Shown piece by piece: positions 1 through 5,689 of a stretch of DNA of 6,320 nt. The stretch covers positions 14,187-20,506 of the forward strand of contig PMJT01000222.1 of assembly GCA_003158495.1 (NCBI GenBank), written 5' to 3'. The position numbers and the translations under genes were made by a program. Under the pieces are notes generated by a model that searched no databases, was not told the origin of the DNA, and worked only from the letters and a program-made list of their open reading frames with translations. The DNA comes from Chloroflexota bacterium. GTDB taxonomy: Bacteria > Chloroflexota > Limnocylindria > Limnocylindrales > CSP1-4. Position 1 is the stretch's first letter. Each line of letters begins with the position of its first letter.

Positions 1-1346
1 ATGGCGCCGATCTGGTCGGACTTGGCGCCGAGGGCCGCGACGTTGACCGCAGCCTCACCGACCGCGTCCTTGATCGCGCCCATGCCGACTGCGGTCGCCT
101 CGATGGCGTGGCCTCCGCGAGCGAGGGCGGCAGTAACCTGGCCGCTGAGCGGGCTCATACGCTCCGTCGCGGCGTCGGCGAGTTCGATGGCGGCCAAAGT
201 CGCCGATACGGCGCCGGAAGCCGTCTCGACTCGGCCGGCAGTCTCTGTGGCACCGTGGCCGACCCTGGCAATGGTCTCGGTCAACTCGGCGACCGCGGCC
301 GACGTCTCGGAAGCGGTCTGCGCCTGATCCTGGGCACCTGAAGCAACCTGGCCGATAGTCGCGGCGATCTGTCCGGACGCCGAACCAGACTGGTTGGAGG
401 CATCGGTCAGGTTGGCGCTTGTGCGGGCCACAGACGCGGCGGCAGACTTGACCGAGCCGATCGCCTGCGAAAGGTTCTGGCGGGCTGTCTCGTAGGCATC
501 GGCCATCGTCTTGAGCTCACCCAGGAGTTCGTTGCTCGCCACGGCGGTCGCCGCGATCTCGTCCGATCCCTTGACCTCGATGAAGTCCACGTGGCCCTCA
601 TAGGTCGCGGTCAGATCGTTCTGGGAGAGCCGAGTAAAGCAGTCGGCGAGCGAACCCACACCCTCGTGCATGGCCGCCATGTGCGCCTGGACTGCCTTTA
701 CGCCGCGGGTGATTCGACCGGAGATGAACAGGGCAAGACCAAGGCCCAGCAAGACGATGGCCAGGATGCCACCGACCAGGACCAGTTCCAGGAACGAGGC
801 CGCGTCCTGCGACGCCTGTACATCATTGTTCGCGCCACCGGTCAGGACCGCGGTCCAGTCGTCGAGGGCTTTGTCCAGGGAGTCGAAGGTAGTTGCTGCG
901 TCCCCGTACATCAGCGCCGTGGCGGCATCTGTCTGGCTCGAATCGACGAGCGGCAGGAGGTTGGCGGTCTGGCTCTGGTATGTCGTCCACTCGGCTTTCG
1001 CCGCGTCGTACTGGCTACGTTCGGCGGCGCTGAGGTCCGCGGAAGCGAAAGCCGCGTACGCGTCGTTGACCTCGCCCGCCGTAGCAGCTATCTCGTCGCG
1101 GGCGTTGGCCCGCTCAGTCGCGTTCGGTGCGGCGATGTAGTTGAGCTGGTCCCGCTGCATTTCCGCCGATGCCAGGTGGAGCCGGCCGATCGTAATTGCT
1201 TCGGGCAGCGTCTGATCGCCGATGGCCTTGATGCTCTCGCTGGTCGAGGACGTCTGGACAAAGAGAAAGACGCCCAGCGCACCGACAAGCACAAAGATCA
1301 CAGAAAAGGACGCGAGAAGCTTCCCGCGCACGCCGAGACTGATCAT
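1..1346 (-). CDS. Methyl-accepting chemotaxis protein, 3' end cut by window edge
   Basis: A membrane chemoreceptor that would relay a ligand signal to CheA/CheW. The frame is open for 448 codons from the ATG at 1346 to the left edge, with no stop. Residues 10-30 form TM1, 31-183 a mostly helical sensor region of the size of a four-helix-bundle domain, and about 184-207 TM2 (LVGGILAIVLLGLGLALF). A HAMP-like segment follows (ITRGVKAV; later DEIAATAVASNELL), then the Ala/Thr/Glu-rich heptads of the signalling coiled coil (e.g. ASETSAAVAELTETIARV). The last visible residues, LGAKSDQIGA, are what normally precedes the conserved hairpin tip, so the CheA/CheW contact site lies outside the window. 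An in-frame ATG at 1352 is an alternative start, but AAGAGG sits only 3 nt from it and 9 nt from 1346, so 1346 is preferred. No PAS or Cache motif was recognised and the ligand is unknown. The long ORFs on the opposite strand are shadows. Confidence 0.93.
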   Translation of the reverse strand, partial: MISLGVRGKLLASFSVIFVLVGALGVFLFVQTSSTSESIKAIGDQTLPEAITIGRLHLASAEMQRDQLNYIAAPNATERANARDEIAATAGEVNDAYAAFASADLSAAERSQYDAAKAEWTTYQSQTANLLPLVDSSQTDAATALMYGDAATTFDSLDKALDDWTAVLTGGANNDVQASQDAASFLELVLVGGILAIVLLGLGLALFISGRITRGVKAVQAHMAAMHEGVGSLADCFTRLSQNDLTATYEGHVDFIEVKGSDEIAATAVASNELLGELKTMADAYETARQNLSQAIGSVKSAAASVARTSANLTDASNQSGSASGQIAATIGQVASGAQDQAQTASETSAAVAELTETIARVGHGATETAGRVETASGAVSATLAAIELADAATERMSPLSGQVTAALARGGHAIEATAVGMGAIKDAVGEAAVNVAALGAKSDQIGA

Positions 1347-1352
1347 CTCCAT

Positions 1353-1693
1353 GGACCTCTTGGGACGCAACGGCCCAACTCGCAGCTGTGCCGGTACGGG
1401 GGCCGGACAGCGGGCCTCACCCAAGGTTTCGGTTCGCAGATGTCTGGACTGGAGCCGAGCGCCGAGAACCTGGACGACCGTCGCCGGACTCAGGCTCGCG
1501 TATCGACCCTGGTTTGCGCCGCGCATCACTTCTATGGATCGCCCACGATCGGGCCAGCGGGACGGGCTCACCGGGGCGGAGCGTCAGGACAAATAAGCCG
1601 AGGATCCGGTCCGCTGCCTCGAATACGGTTGTGCGAGATCCCATTCCTCGGGCGTCGACCTGCATCGGGTCGCGTAAACTCAAGGGGCGCTAC
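1353..1693. other. Non-coding stretch between the chemoreceptor and the tRNA remnant
   Basis: About 340 bases separate the receptor start from the tRNA remnant. This stretch must hold the receptor promoter and leader on the minus strand and the tRNA promoter on the plus strand. I see no strong sigma-70 promoter for the receptor, no convincing riboswitch, and no gene I can defend. A minus-strand frame of 88 codons (1417-1683, TTG start) crosses it, but it has no recognisable domain and starts inside the likely tRNA promoter. Confidence 0.6.
1675..1680 (+). promoter_or_regulatory. Possible -10 element of the tRNA-Arg gene
   Basis: TAAACT lies 13 nt upstream of the first tRNA base, a sensible distance for a tRNA promoter with a short leader. 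The -35 region is poor: GTCGAC at 1654-1659 gives only a 15-nt spacer. This call rests on position and the -10 match alone. Confidence 0.25.
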
Positions 1694-1751
1694 GTCCCCG
1701 TAGCTCAGTGGATAGAGCGGCCGCCTTCTAAGCCGAATCCTCCATCGGACG
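1694..1751 (+). pseudogene. tRNA-Arg(UCU) remnant with internal deletion
   Basis: The 5' half is a textbook tRNA-Arg. The acceptor strand GTCCCCG (1694-1700) is followed by TA, D-stem GCTC, D-loop AGTGGATA, GAGC, and then G26. The anticodon stem GCCGC and loop CTTCTAA (1725-1731) carry anticodon TCT at 1727-1729. Stem bases G39 and C40 follow, and then the match stops. CGAATCC at 1734-1740 resembles T-loop positions 56-60 plus the first T-stem bases. ATCGGAC at 1744-1750 sits exactly where the 3' acceptor strand should be and pairs with the first four acceptor bases only. Aligned this way, positions 41-55 are missing (15 nt): the 3' anticodon stem, the variable loop and the 5' T arm. Such an RNA should not fold or be charged. 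The alternative reading is a tRNA half followed by unrelated element DNA, with the T-loop match due to chance. Confidence 0.72.
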
Positions 1752-1837
1752 TGCTCTCCCTCGTGCGGTTGGGACCGAGTAGGGCGTTGTTAGTTGCTCA
1801 GTTCACCCCCCGAACCGAAGCGGATGGCGTTCGCCCC

Positions 1838-2521
1838 CTATTGCATCACCGCGCCCTGGTCGGTCCAAAGGAACCCGAGGAGGAAAGTGGGCGAGGTCGT
1901 CTTGTCGTCAGTGCAAGAGCCGGTCATCCACGCCACGTCAGTCGCTGAATACAGCCACTGGTAGTCCTTCCAGCCTTGCGTCAGGAATTGCAGGTGGCTC
2001 TTGCCATCGTTGGCGATGGTCGGCATGAACGCGAGCTTGAGCGGATTGTTCAGCACGACCGGATCGGTCCCGCGATACAGGTACAGGCTGCAGGCCGTAC
2101 CGGGCAGGCCGCGTAACTCGAAGGTCGGATACAGGTGGCCGTTGTAGGTCACGGGCGCCAGCATTGTCAGCTTGGCGAAGACCGCCGTGCTGGCAACGGG
2201 CGACGGAGGAGCGGTCGGAGCAATAGGCGAGGGTGTATCTGCGGGGGTAGCCGTGGCAACCCCAAGAGTCGAAGCCGCCGGCTTAGGGGTCGCGGTCGGC
2301 TTGGCAGTGGCCGCCGGCCGAGGTGTCGGCTTTGCGGTCGTCTCCGCTGTTGTAGTCGGTGAGGCCGTGATCGTCGGGCCGGCAGCGATGACGATCAGCT
2401 CGGCCGGACTCGCCGTGGTGGTCGATATGGCGGTCGGTATGGTCGCTGATGCCGTCGTCGTGGGTAATGCGCGGGCTTGCTCCGTCGCTATTCTAGAAGT
2501 ACCCCAGCATGTAGGCCAGGA
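1838..2521 (-). pseudogene. Pro/Thr-rich linker plus unknown C-terminal domain, lacking its own start
   Basis: The frame is open for 227 codons between stops at 2522-2524 and 1838-1840. About 110 codons are a low-complexity Ala/Pro/Thr/Ser region (e.g. KPTATPKPAAS, then ADTPSPIAPTAPPSP), typical of an extracellular linker. A compact domain of about 105 residues follows (from about 2164), with NGHLYPTFELRGLPG, CSLYLYRG and a Trp/Tyr-rich stretch (GWKDYQWLY). It has two Cys that could form a disulfide. I do not recognise the domain. No in-frame ATG, GTG or TTG occurs before the ATG at 2164, which would discard the linker and has no Shine-Dalgarno sequence. The linker therefore probably belongs to a protein begun in another frame, most simply the zinc-ribbon/TM ORF just upstream, joined by a -1 shift near 2490. 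The C-terminal domain alone from 2164 is the alternative. Confidence 0.55.
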
Positions 2522-2679
2522 TCAAGGCATAGCCCCAGGAACAGAGCCATCCCGACCGCCATGCCGAGGCAACTGTTGGAGAAAGCGGCAATGGGCGGCG
2601 GCTGACCGCATTTGGGGCAGGCGGCGGCAGCCGAAGATACGGCGCCCCCGCACCCTTTACAAACCAGCATCGTCGCCAT
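2488..2679 (-). CDS. Zinc-ribbon protein with one membrane segment, probably frameshifted at its end
   Basis: This 63-residue ORF opens with a CxxC-x10-CxxC zinc ribbon (C7, C10, C21, C24) and a PPP turn. A hydrophobic stretch follows (about residues 36-54, LGMAVGMALFLGLCL), consistent with a small membrane-anchored zinc-ribbon protein. The ATG at 2679 has GAGGTG about 5 nt upstream on the minus strand. The tail after the hydrophobic run (DPGLHAGVLLE) is not convincing. The next frame over the same bases reads WGYALILAYMLGYF and then stops, and the third frame leads into the Pro/Thr-rich ORF (1838-2521), which has no start. I infer one original protein: cytoplasmic zinc ribbon, TM helix, Pro/Thr-rich linker and outer C-terminal domain, now split by a frame change near 2490. 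A free-standing small zinc-ribbon protein remains possible. Confidence 0.6.
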   Translation of the reverse strand: MATMLVCKGCGGAVSSAAAACPKCGQPPPIAAFSNSCLGMAVGMALFLGLCLDPGLHAGVLLE

Positions 2680-2777
2680 TCCCCACCTCGTTCAGCGCGG
2701 GTTCTTGCGGACCAGTTGCCTTAGCGATACTAGCTTCGCCGTCAAATGAGGGCAGCCCCCGACGCGCCGCTCGACTG

Positions 2778-2820
2778 GCCGGCTCCGGGCTCGGGATCGT
2801 CGGCGACTAGCGGAGCCGGC
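2778..2820 (-). terminator. GC-rich inverted repeat downstream of the two-TM gene
   Basis: GCCGGCTCCG (2778-2787) and CGGAGCCGGC (2811-2820) are a perfect 10-bp inverted repeat around a 23-nt loop. It lies about 10 nt past the stop of the two-TM gene (2830-3465) in the direction of transcription. There is no T-rich tract, so an intrinsic terminator is only a possibility. GCTCGGG (2789-2795) can also pair with CCCGAGC (2824-2830), which overlaps the stop codon, so two competing or crossed structures are possible. Confidence 0.45.
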
Positions 2821-2829
2821 GGGCCCGAG

Positions 2830-3465
2830 CTAGTCATACCCGATCTCAGCTTCGATCAGTTCTAGAACGTCGTCCACGCGATTCAATACCTTCATGGTGG
2901 ACGTGTTCTTGCCAATCACCAACTCATCCTGGGTGACTCGCAAATGGATGGCGTCATAGAGGGGAACGACGTACTTGTTCCGCTGCTGGGCAACAAGTAC
3001 CTCGCACTCCTTGAGAAATGTGAGGCAGCGGTCATCCCAGATGATCTTCGACATGGCCCCTTCAGGTAGATATGCATCCTGTCCCAACTGGCGGAGGTCT
3101 AGGCGCAATCGGTTGACAGCTTCGGCAACCTGAAAGGGTTTCAGCTTGCTCTCAACCTCGGCCTGCAAGGCGAGGTAGCGGTACTCATCATCCGAAGCGA
3201 TCCGGGCGGGCGCTAGAACGACGTACAGAAGAAACAGAACGAATACCGCCGCCACTGCGCTGATCCCTGTGGCCGCCAGCCACAACACCGTATCTTGCAC
3301 CAGCGTTGGGCGAGCGACCAACGCGAGCATCCATATGGCCAGGGCCAGGACGATCCATTCGAACACCAACCGTCCGAAATGAAGATCTCTAGTCCGCCCC
3401 AGATCCGTTTGGGCGCGTGTCACGACACGCGCCCAATATGCGCGCTGACTGGTACGGCTTGCCAT
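2830..3465 (-). CDS. Two-TM membrane protein of unknown function
   Basis: This 211-residue protein has a basic amphipathic N-terminus (1-32), TM1 at about 33-51 (LVFEWIVLALAIWMLALV), a short loop, and TM2 at about 58-84. A polar C-terminal part of about 125 residues follows, starting with a charged helical stretch (DDEYRYLALQAEVESKLKPF). The two TM segments and positive N-terminus suggest both termini are cytoplasmic. I recognise no family. The ATG at 3465 is preferred over the GTG at 3471 because GGGAGG (3471-3476) lies 5 nt before the ATG and overlaps the GTG. The gene is flanked by two hairpins and looks like its own unit. Its base composition is lower in GC than its neighbours: 66 of 120 bases in 2941-3060 are G or C, against 47 of 60 in 4861-4920. 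This suggests a separate origin. A role as an accessory or defence membrane effector would be a guess. Confidence 0.82.
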   Translation of the reverse strand: MASRTSQRAYWARVVTRAQTDLGRTRDLHFGRLVFEWIVLALAIWMLALVARPTLVQDTVLWLAATGISAVAAVFVLFLLYVVLAPARIASDDEYRYLALQAEVESKLKPFQVAEAVNRLRLDLRQLGQDAYLPEGAMSKIIWDDRCLTFLKECEVLVAQQRNKYVVPLYDAIHLRVTQDELVIGKNTSTMKVLNRVDDVLELIEAEIGYD

Positions 3466-3529
3466 GCCCACCTCCCGTAGGTAGTCATGCTAGCGACCAT
3501 CGCACACGACAGATAGGCCAGCGCGGGAC

Positions 3530-3564
3530 CTTGAAGAACGCCGGGGCGGTTGCGCGTTTTCAAG
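3530..3564 (-). terminator. Hairpin starting on the last stop codon of the small-gene operon
   Basis: On the minus strand CTTGAA-A-ACGC pairs with GCGT-TC-TTCAAG around a 12-nt loop (6 bp plus 4-5 bp with a small internal loop). The 5' arm contains the TGA stop of the 167-residue gene at 3560-3562. It is placed correctly to end the operon or protect its 3' end, but no U-tract follows. Confidence 0.45.
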
Positions 3565-4063
3565 CCAGCCCCTTAGCCGCGTAGGCTTGCACTCGCGCCT
3601 GTAGCTCCGCGGCACTCGGCGCCGGCCCGGCATTCTTGCCCCACTGGGCCAGAGACTCCGCGATTCCCCAGCCGTGCAGCACGCATCTCAGGGTCGCCTG
3701 ATACAGCTCCGCGATGCGTAGCTGCGCGGCTACCCACCGTCCACCCTCGGCCGCTGACATGCGGACCGCCGGCATCTTCAGACTGCGGCAATAGTCCCAG
3801 GCGGAAGATCGAACCGCGGCGCGCTGAGCCAGGGTCAAAGACTGGCACCGGCAACCGATGTGATCGCCCATCACGTCGGCGGCGGCCTGGCGATACCCGC
3901 CCGTCTTCGCGGCGAGCCTAGCGGCGCGCGTTGCGGCCTTGCGGGCCTCCGTTCGGGCGGCTTGCTTGCGCAGTCCTTCGAGTCGAAGGCGCTCGAAGTG
4001 CTTCTCACGGGCCCGGGTAGTCAGATATTCGCTTGTCTTTCGTGTCGCGTAGCTGTTCAACAT
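3560..4063 (-). CDS. Basic helical protein of unknown function, last gene of the operon
   Basis: This 167-residue protein has an Arg/Lys/Ala-rich helical N-terminal half (residues 15-55, e.g. ARTEARKAATRAARLAAKTG) that could bind nucleic acid or form a coiled coil. A short Cys pair (GCRC, C71 and C73) and a less charged C-terminal half with conserved-looking Trp (W89, W110, W132, W141) follow. I cannot assign a family. The ATG at 4063 has AAGGAG 7 nt upstream, the clearest ribosome site in the window. Only two bases separate it from the stop of the zincin-like gene, so the two are almost certainly co-transcribed. The gene ends on a hairpin. Alternative starts do not improve the signal. Confidence 0.78.
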   Translation of the reverse strand: MLNSYATRKTSEYLTTRAREKHFERLRLEGLRKQAARTEARKAATRAARLAAKTGGYRQAAADVMGDHIGCRCQSLTLAQRAAVRSSAWDYCRSLKMPAVRMSAAEGGRWVAAQLRIAELYQATLRCVLHGWGIAESLAQWGKNAGPAPSAAELQARVQAYAAKGLA

Positions 4064-4065
4064 GG

Positions 4066-4545
4066 CTAGGCTCCTTCGGAGGTTGATAGGTGGGTTTCGT
4101 TGTCGCGCTTGAGTTGATCCAGGTACGCCGCAATGTCGCGCCGCAGGCTCTTGCGGGCCGCCTTGTCGCCTTGGGCGAACCGCTCGACGCGGCAGGCTTG
4201 CCAGCCGCGGCCTAGACCGTCGTGGCCCACGGGCTGGCCCGCGGCGGCCTGGCCCACGTGGCCCACCTCATGAGTCACACTCGCCCGCGTCTCGCGCCAG
4301 GGCAGCCCGGCTCGGACCCAGACGGTCCGGGGGGATAGCGGATCGGTGGAGCCGAGGATAGTTTTGCCTGATAGGCGGTCCATCGTCGGGCCGTAGAACC
4401 GCACCTGGAAGAAGAACGGCAGGCCGAGCTGACGAGCGGCCTTACGGGCCGCCTTTGTGGCGATCTCCAGCTCGAAGGGATTGGGCACGACTTCCGACAC
4501 TCGGAGGTTGACCCCGCGCCTTGAGGCTCGTCTGAGGTTGTTCAT
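4066..4545 (-). CDS. Small HExxH metallopeptidase-like (zincin) protein
   Basis: This 159-residue protein carries HEVGH at residues 92-96 inside SVTHEVGHVGQ, the classic zinc-binding helix of zincins (two His ligands, catalytic Glu93). A third ligand could be E121 (CRVERFAQG), about 25 residues downstream. The part before the motif has a beta-like stretch (FFFQVRFYG, then TVWVRAGL) as expected of a minimal zincin fold. No signal peptide is seen, so it should act in the cytoplasm. The ATG at 4545 is chosen over the upstream frame start at 4599: it follows AGGGG by 7 nt and overlaps the previous stop as ATGA (4-bp overlap). ImmA/IrrE-like, SprT-like and HExxHVxQ peptidases share this motif, but I cannot place it in one of them. 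Targets are unknown; cleavage of a phage or host regulator is only a guess. Confidence 0.78.
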   Translation of the reverse strand: MNNLRRASRRGVNLRVSEVVPNPFELEIATKAARKAARQLGLPFFFQVRFYGPTMDRLSGKTILGSTDPLSPRTVWVRAGLPWRETRASVTHEVGHVGQAAAGQPVGHDGLGRGWQACRVERFAQGDKAARKSLRRDIAAYLDQLKRDNETHLSTSEGA

Positions 4546-4997
4546 CGTTCCACCCCTGCGCTGCCGTCGTAGGGGTTCGGATCTCCCTGGCCAGGCCACG
4601 TCGGATAGTCAAGCTCGTATCGGAGCACGGCCGCCCCGAGTTCGTCCTGAGCGGTTCGCGCGGCTTGCCCGAGCCGGTCACCTTCGGGGCGCAGTCCCAG
4701 GAGCGCGCTCTCGAGCAGGTCCCGCCTATCGGCGAGCTTGCGCTCGTCGGCTGTCGGTTCGCTCTTGCCCGAGCGGAGCCGTGCCAGACGGAGGGCGGCA
4801 AGCCGGGCGAGGACGCATCCGGGCCGGAGCGCTGAACGGTCCAGGTCGCGCCGGCCGGTGCCCAGCTCGTCGGCGTAGGCCTCAGCCTCAGCGGCTAGAG
4901 CGGACGCGGCGGCCCGGGCGGCCTCCAGCGTGCCCCGCAGCTTTTCCATTTCGGCGGCCCGGGCGGGGCGGGCGGCTTGGAGTGCCAAGTCTGTCAT
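4542..4997 (-). CDS. Ala/Arg-rich helical protein of unknown function
   Basis: This 151-residue protein is nearly all helix-forming. Residues 5-45 (EMEKLRGTLEAARAAASALA and onward) and 85-125 have a heptad character that suggests two coiled-coil helices separated by a basic segment (RLAALRLARLRSGK). The C-terminus changes to a Pro/Gly/Asp/Tyr-rich tail (YPTWPGQGDPNPYDG). It could be a dimerising or scaffold-type small phage protein, but no family is recognised. The ATG at 4997 is preferred over the upstream one at 5090, which lies inside the previous gene, because GGGAG sits 7-8 nt before it. It starts 10 nt after the 170-residue gene ends, and its TGA overlaps the zincin start, implying translational coupling. 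GC is very high here, so the opposite-strand ORF (4457-5011) is a shadow. Confidence 0.75.
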   Translation of the reverse strand: MTDLALQAARPARAAEMEKLRGTLEAARAAASALAAEAEAYADELGTGRRDLDRSALRPGCVLARLAALRLARLRSGKSEPTADERKLADRRDLLESALLGLRPEGDRLGQAARTAQDELGAAVLRYELDYPTWPGQGDPNPYDGSAGVER

Positions 4998-5007
4998 GGT
5001 GGTCTCC

Positions 5008-5520
5008 CTAGTGGTACTGCGAGAGGGCGTCCGTGATGACGGACGGCAACGGAGTGCCCCACAACGCGCGCCGGCGCTCAGCTTGGACAAGGAGCATTGA
5101 GGAATCGGCGATCTGCTCCCAGCCGGCTACGCTCGCGGCGTTGGGACCTTGACCAACCTCTAACCCTTGGGCCACTAGCCGGAGGACGGTCGAGATCCGT
5201 GAGTGGTAAACGGAGTCGCGGTCTTCGGGCTGTGACCATGAGGCCGAGCGGCGGCGGGCCTGTTCGTCAACGATCCGATCCAGCTGCCGGCAGACTTCGG
5301 CCACGTCGCCGGGCTCGCCCGTCAATCGGGCCATGATCTCGGTCCGGGCTCCGAACGTGTCGGCCTCGGCTAGCTTTTCGAGTGTCATACGGTTACCTCC
5401 GATGGCAGATAGGAGCCGACGCCACGAAGGCGCAGGCGGGGTGATAGGCGGCAACGGTCCGGGCGCCGGCTCCGGCGGCCCGAGGAATACGGCGCCGTAG
5501 GTGGGTCGCTCATCGTCCAC
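5008..5520 (-). CDS. Unknown protein with Pro-rich N-terminus and two possible starts
   Basis: Read from the GTG at 5520 this is 170 residues: a Pro-rich, probably disordered head (residues 14-32, PPEPAPGPLPPITPPAPS), then a mainly helical body. GGAGG lies 6 nt before the GTG, in the same GGTGAACC-start arrangement as the upstream microprotein gene. A second in-frame start, ATG at 5388 (M45, MTLEKLAEADTF), has its own GGAGG 7 nt upstream and would give a 126-residue protein holding all of the helical body. Both forms may be made, or only one. The body (e.g. DVAEVCRQLDRIVDEQARRR) is not recognised. The start overlaps the end of the 59-residue gene by 11 nt and the stop is 10 nt before the next gene, so it sits in the operon. 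Confidence 0.75.
   Translation of the reverse strand: MDDERPTYGAVFLGPPEPAPGPLPPITPPAPSWRRLLSAIGGNRMTLEKLAEADTFGARTEIMARLTGEPGDVAEVCRQLDRIVDEQARRRSASWSQPEDRDSVYHSRISTVLRLVAQGLEVGQGPNAASVAGWEQIADSSMLLVQAERRRALWGTPLPSVITDALSQYH
5388..5388 (-). promoter_or_regulatory. Internal translation start signal within the 170-residue gene
   Basis: GGAGGTAACCGT precedes an in-frame ATG at 5386-5388. This matches the ribosome sites of the two preceding genes, whose leaders read GGAGGTGAACC and GAGGTGAACC. The TGA of a 42-codon overlapping frame from the ATG at 5513 also overlaps this ATG as ATGA. This decides whether the Pro-rich head belongs to the protein. Confidence 0.5.
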
Positions 5521-5689
5521 GGTTCACCTCCAATGGCGGCGCGGCCAGTTCGCCGTCTTCGTCGGGGTCCGGGTCCTGCCCGTTAGGCCAGTACAGGCAG
5601 TCGGGCCGATCGCAAAACCCAGCGTCGATGTGACATTCGCATTCCTCGTCGCAAGGGTCGGGCTGGGTCGGTCGGTCAGGATCGCTCAT
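5510..5689 (-). CDS. Cys-rich acidic microprotein, 59 residues
   Basis: The ATG at 5689 follows GAGGTGAACC directly (GAGG with 6-nt spacing), and the frame ends at the TGA 5510-5512. The protein is strongly acidic, with about 17 Asp/Glu, and carries five Cys and one His in its first half: C13, C17, C19, H20, C26 and C31, in the pattern CDEECECH then CDRPDC. This spacing suits a small zinc-binding knuckle. The C-terminal half is an Asp/Pro/Glu-rich tail (DPDPDEDGEL). No signal peptide is present, so it is probably cytoplasmic. It is the first gene of the packed run, overlaps the next gene by 11 nt, and lies 72 nt after the HNH stop. Small Cys-rich acidic ORFs are common in phage genomes, but I cannot name a family. 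Confidence 0.7.
   Translation of the reverse strand: MSDPDRPTQPDPCDEECECHIDAGFCDRPDCLYWPNGQDPDPDEDGELAAPPLEVNRGR

Noticed and set aside
1400..1560. A minus-strand GCAAACC reminiscent of a GEMM (cyclic-di-GMP) riboswitch in the receptor leader
   Set aside because: The GAAA tetraloop, the following GGGACGCAAAGC-type block and the closing helix are absent.
1417..1683. An 88-codon minus-strand frame in the receptor upstream region, with an internal ATG at a fair distance from a GAGGA
   Set aside because: It has no domain and a low-information composition, and its TTG start lies in the tRNA promoter. A decayed gene is possible but unsupported.
591..1703. A 370-codon ORF on the plus strand opposite the chemoreceptor
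   Set aside because: It is antisense to a clear receptor gene, runs through the tRNA remnant region and has no recognisable domain. Long opposite-strand frames are expected at this GC content.
1694..1775. An 82-nt unusual tRNA closed by GTCCC with GGGAC at 1771-1775
   Set aside because: The bases in between give no T-arm or TTC-type loop, and the pairing is only 5 bp.
1694..1850. A group I intron splitting the tRNA anticodon loop
   Set aside because: No internal guide sequence pairing with the 5' exon, no catalytic-core motif, and no 3' tRNA half with CGGGGAC downstream. The T-loop match right after the anticodon stem fits a deletion better.
2172..2810. A 212-codon plus-strand ORF rich in Val/Ala/Gly
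   Set aside because: It is the reverse reading of the Pro/Thr-rich linker and zinc-ribbon region; its Val/Gly repeats are the complement of Thr/Pro codons.
4457..5011. A 184-codon plus-strand ORF
   Set aside because: Arg/Ala/Gly/Pro-rich shadow of two minus-strand genes that have ribosome sites and an ATGA junction.
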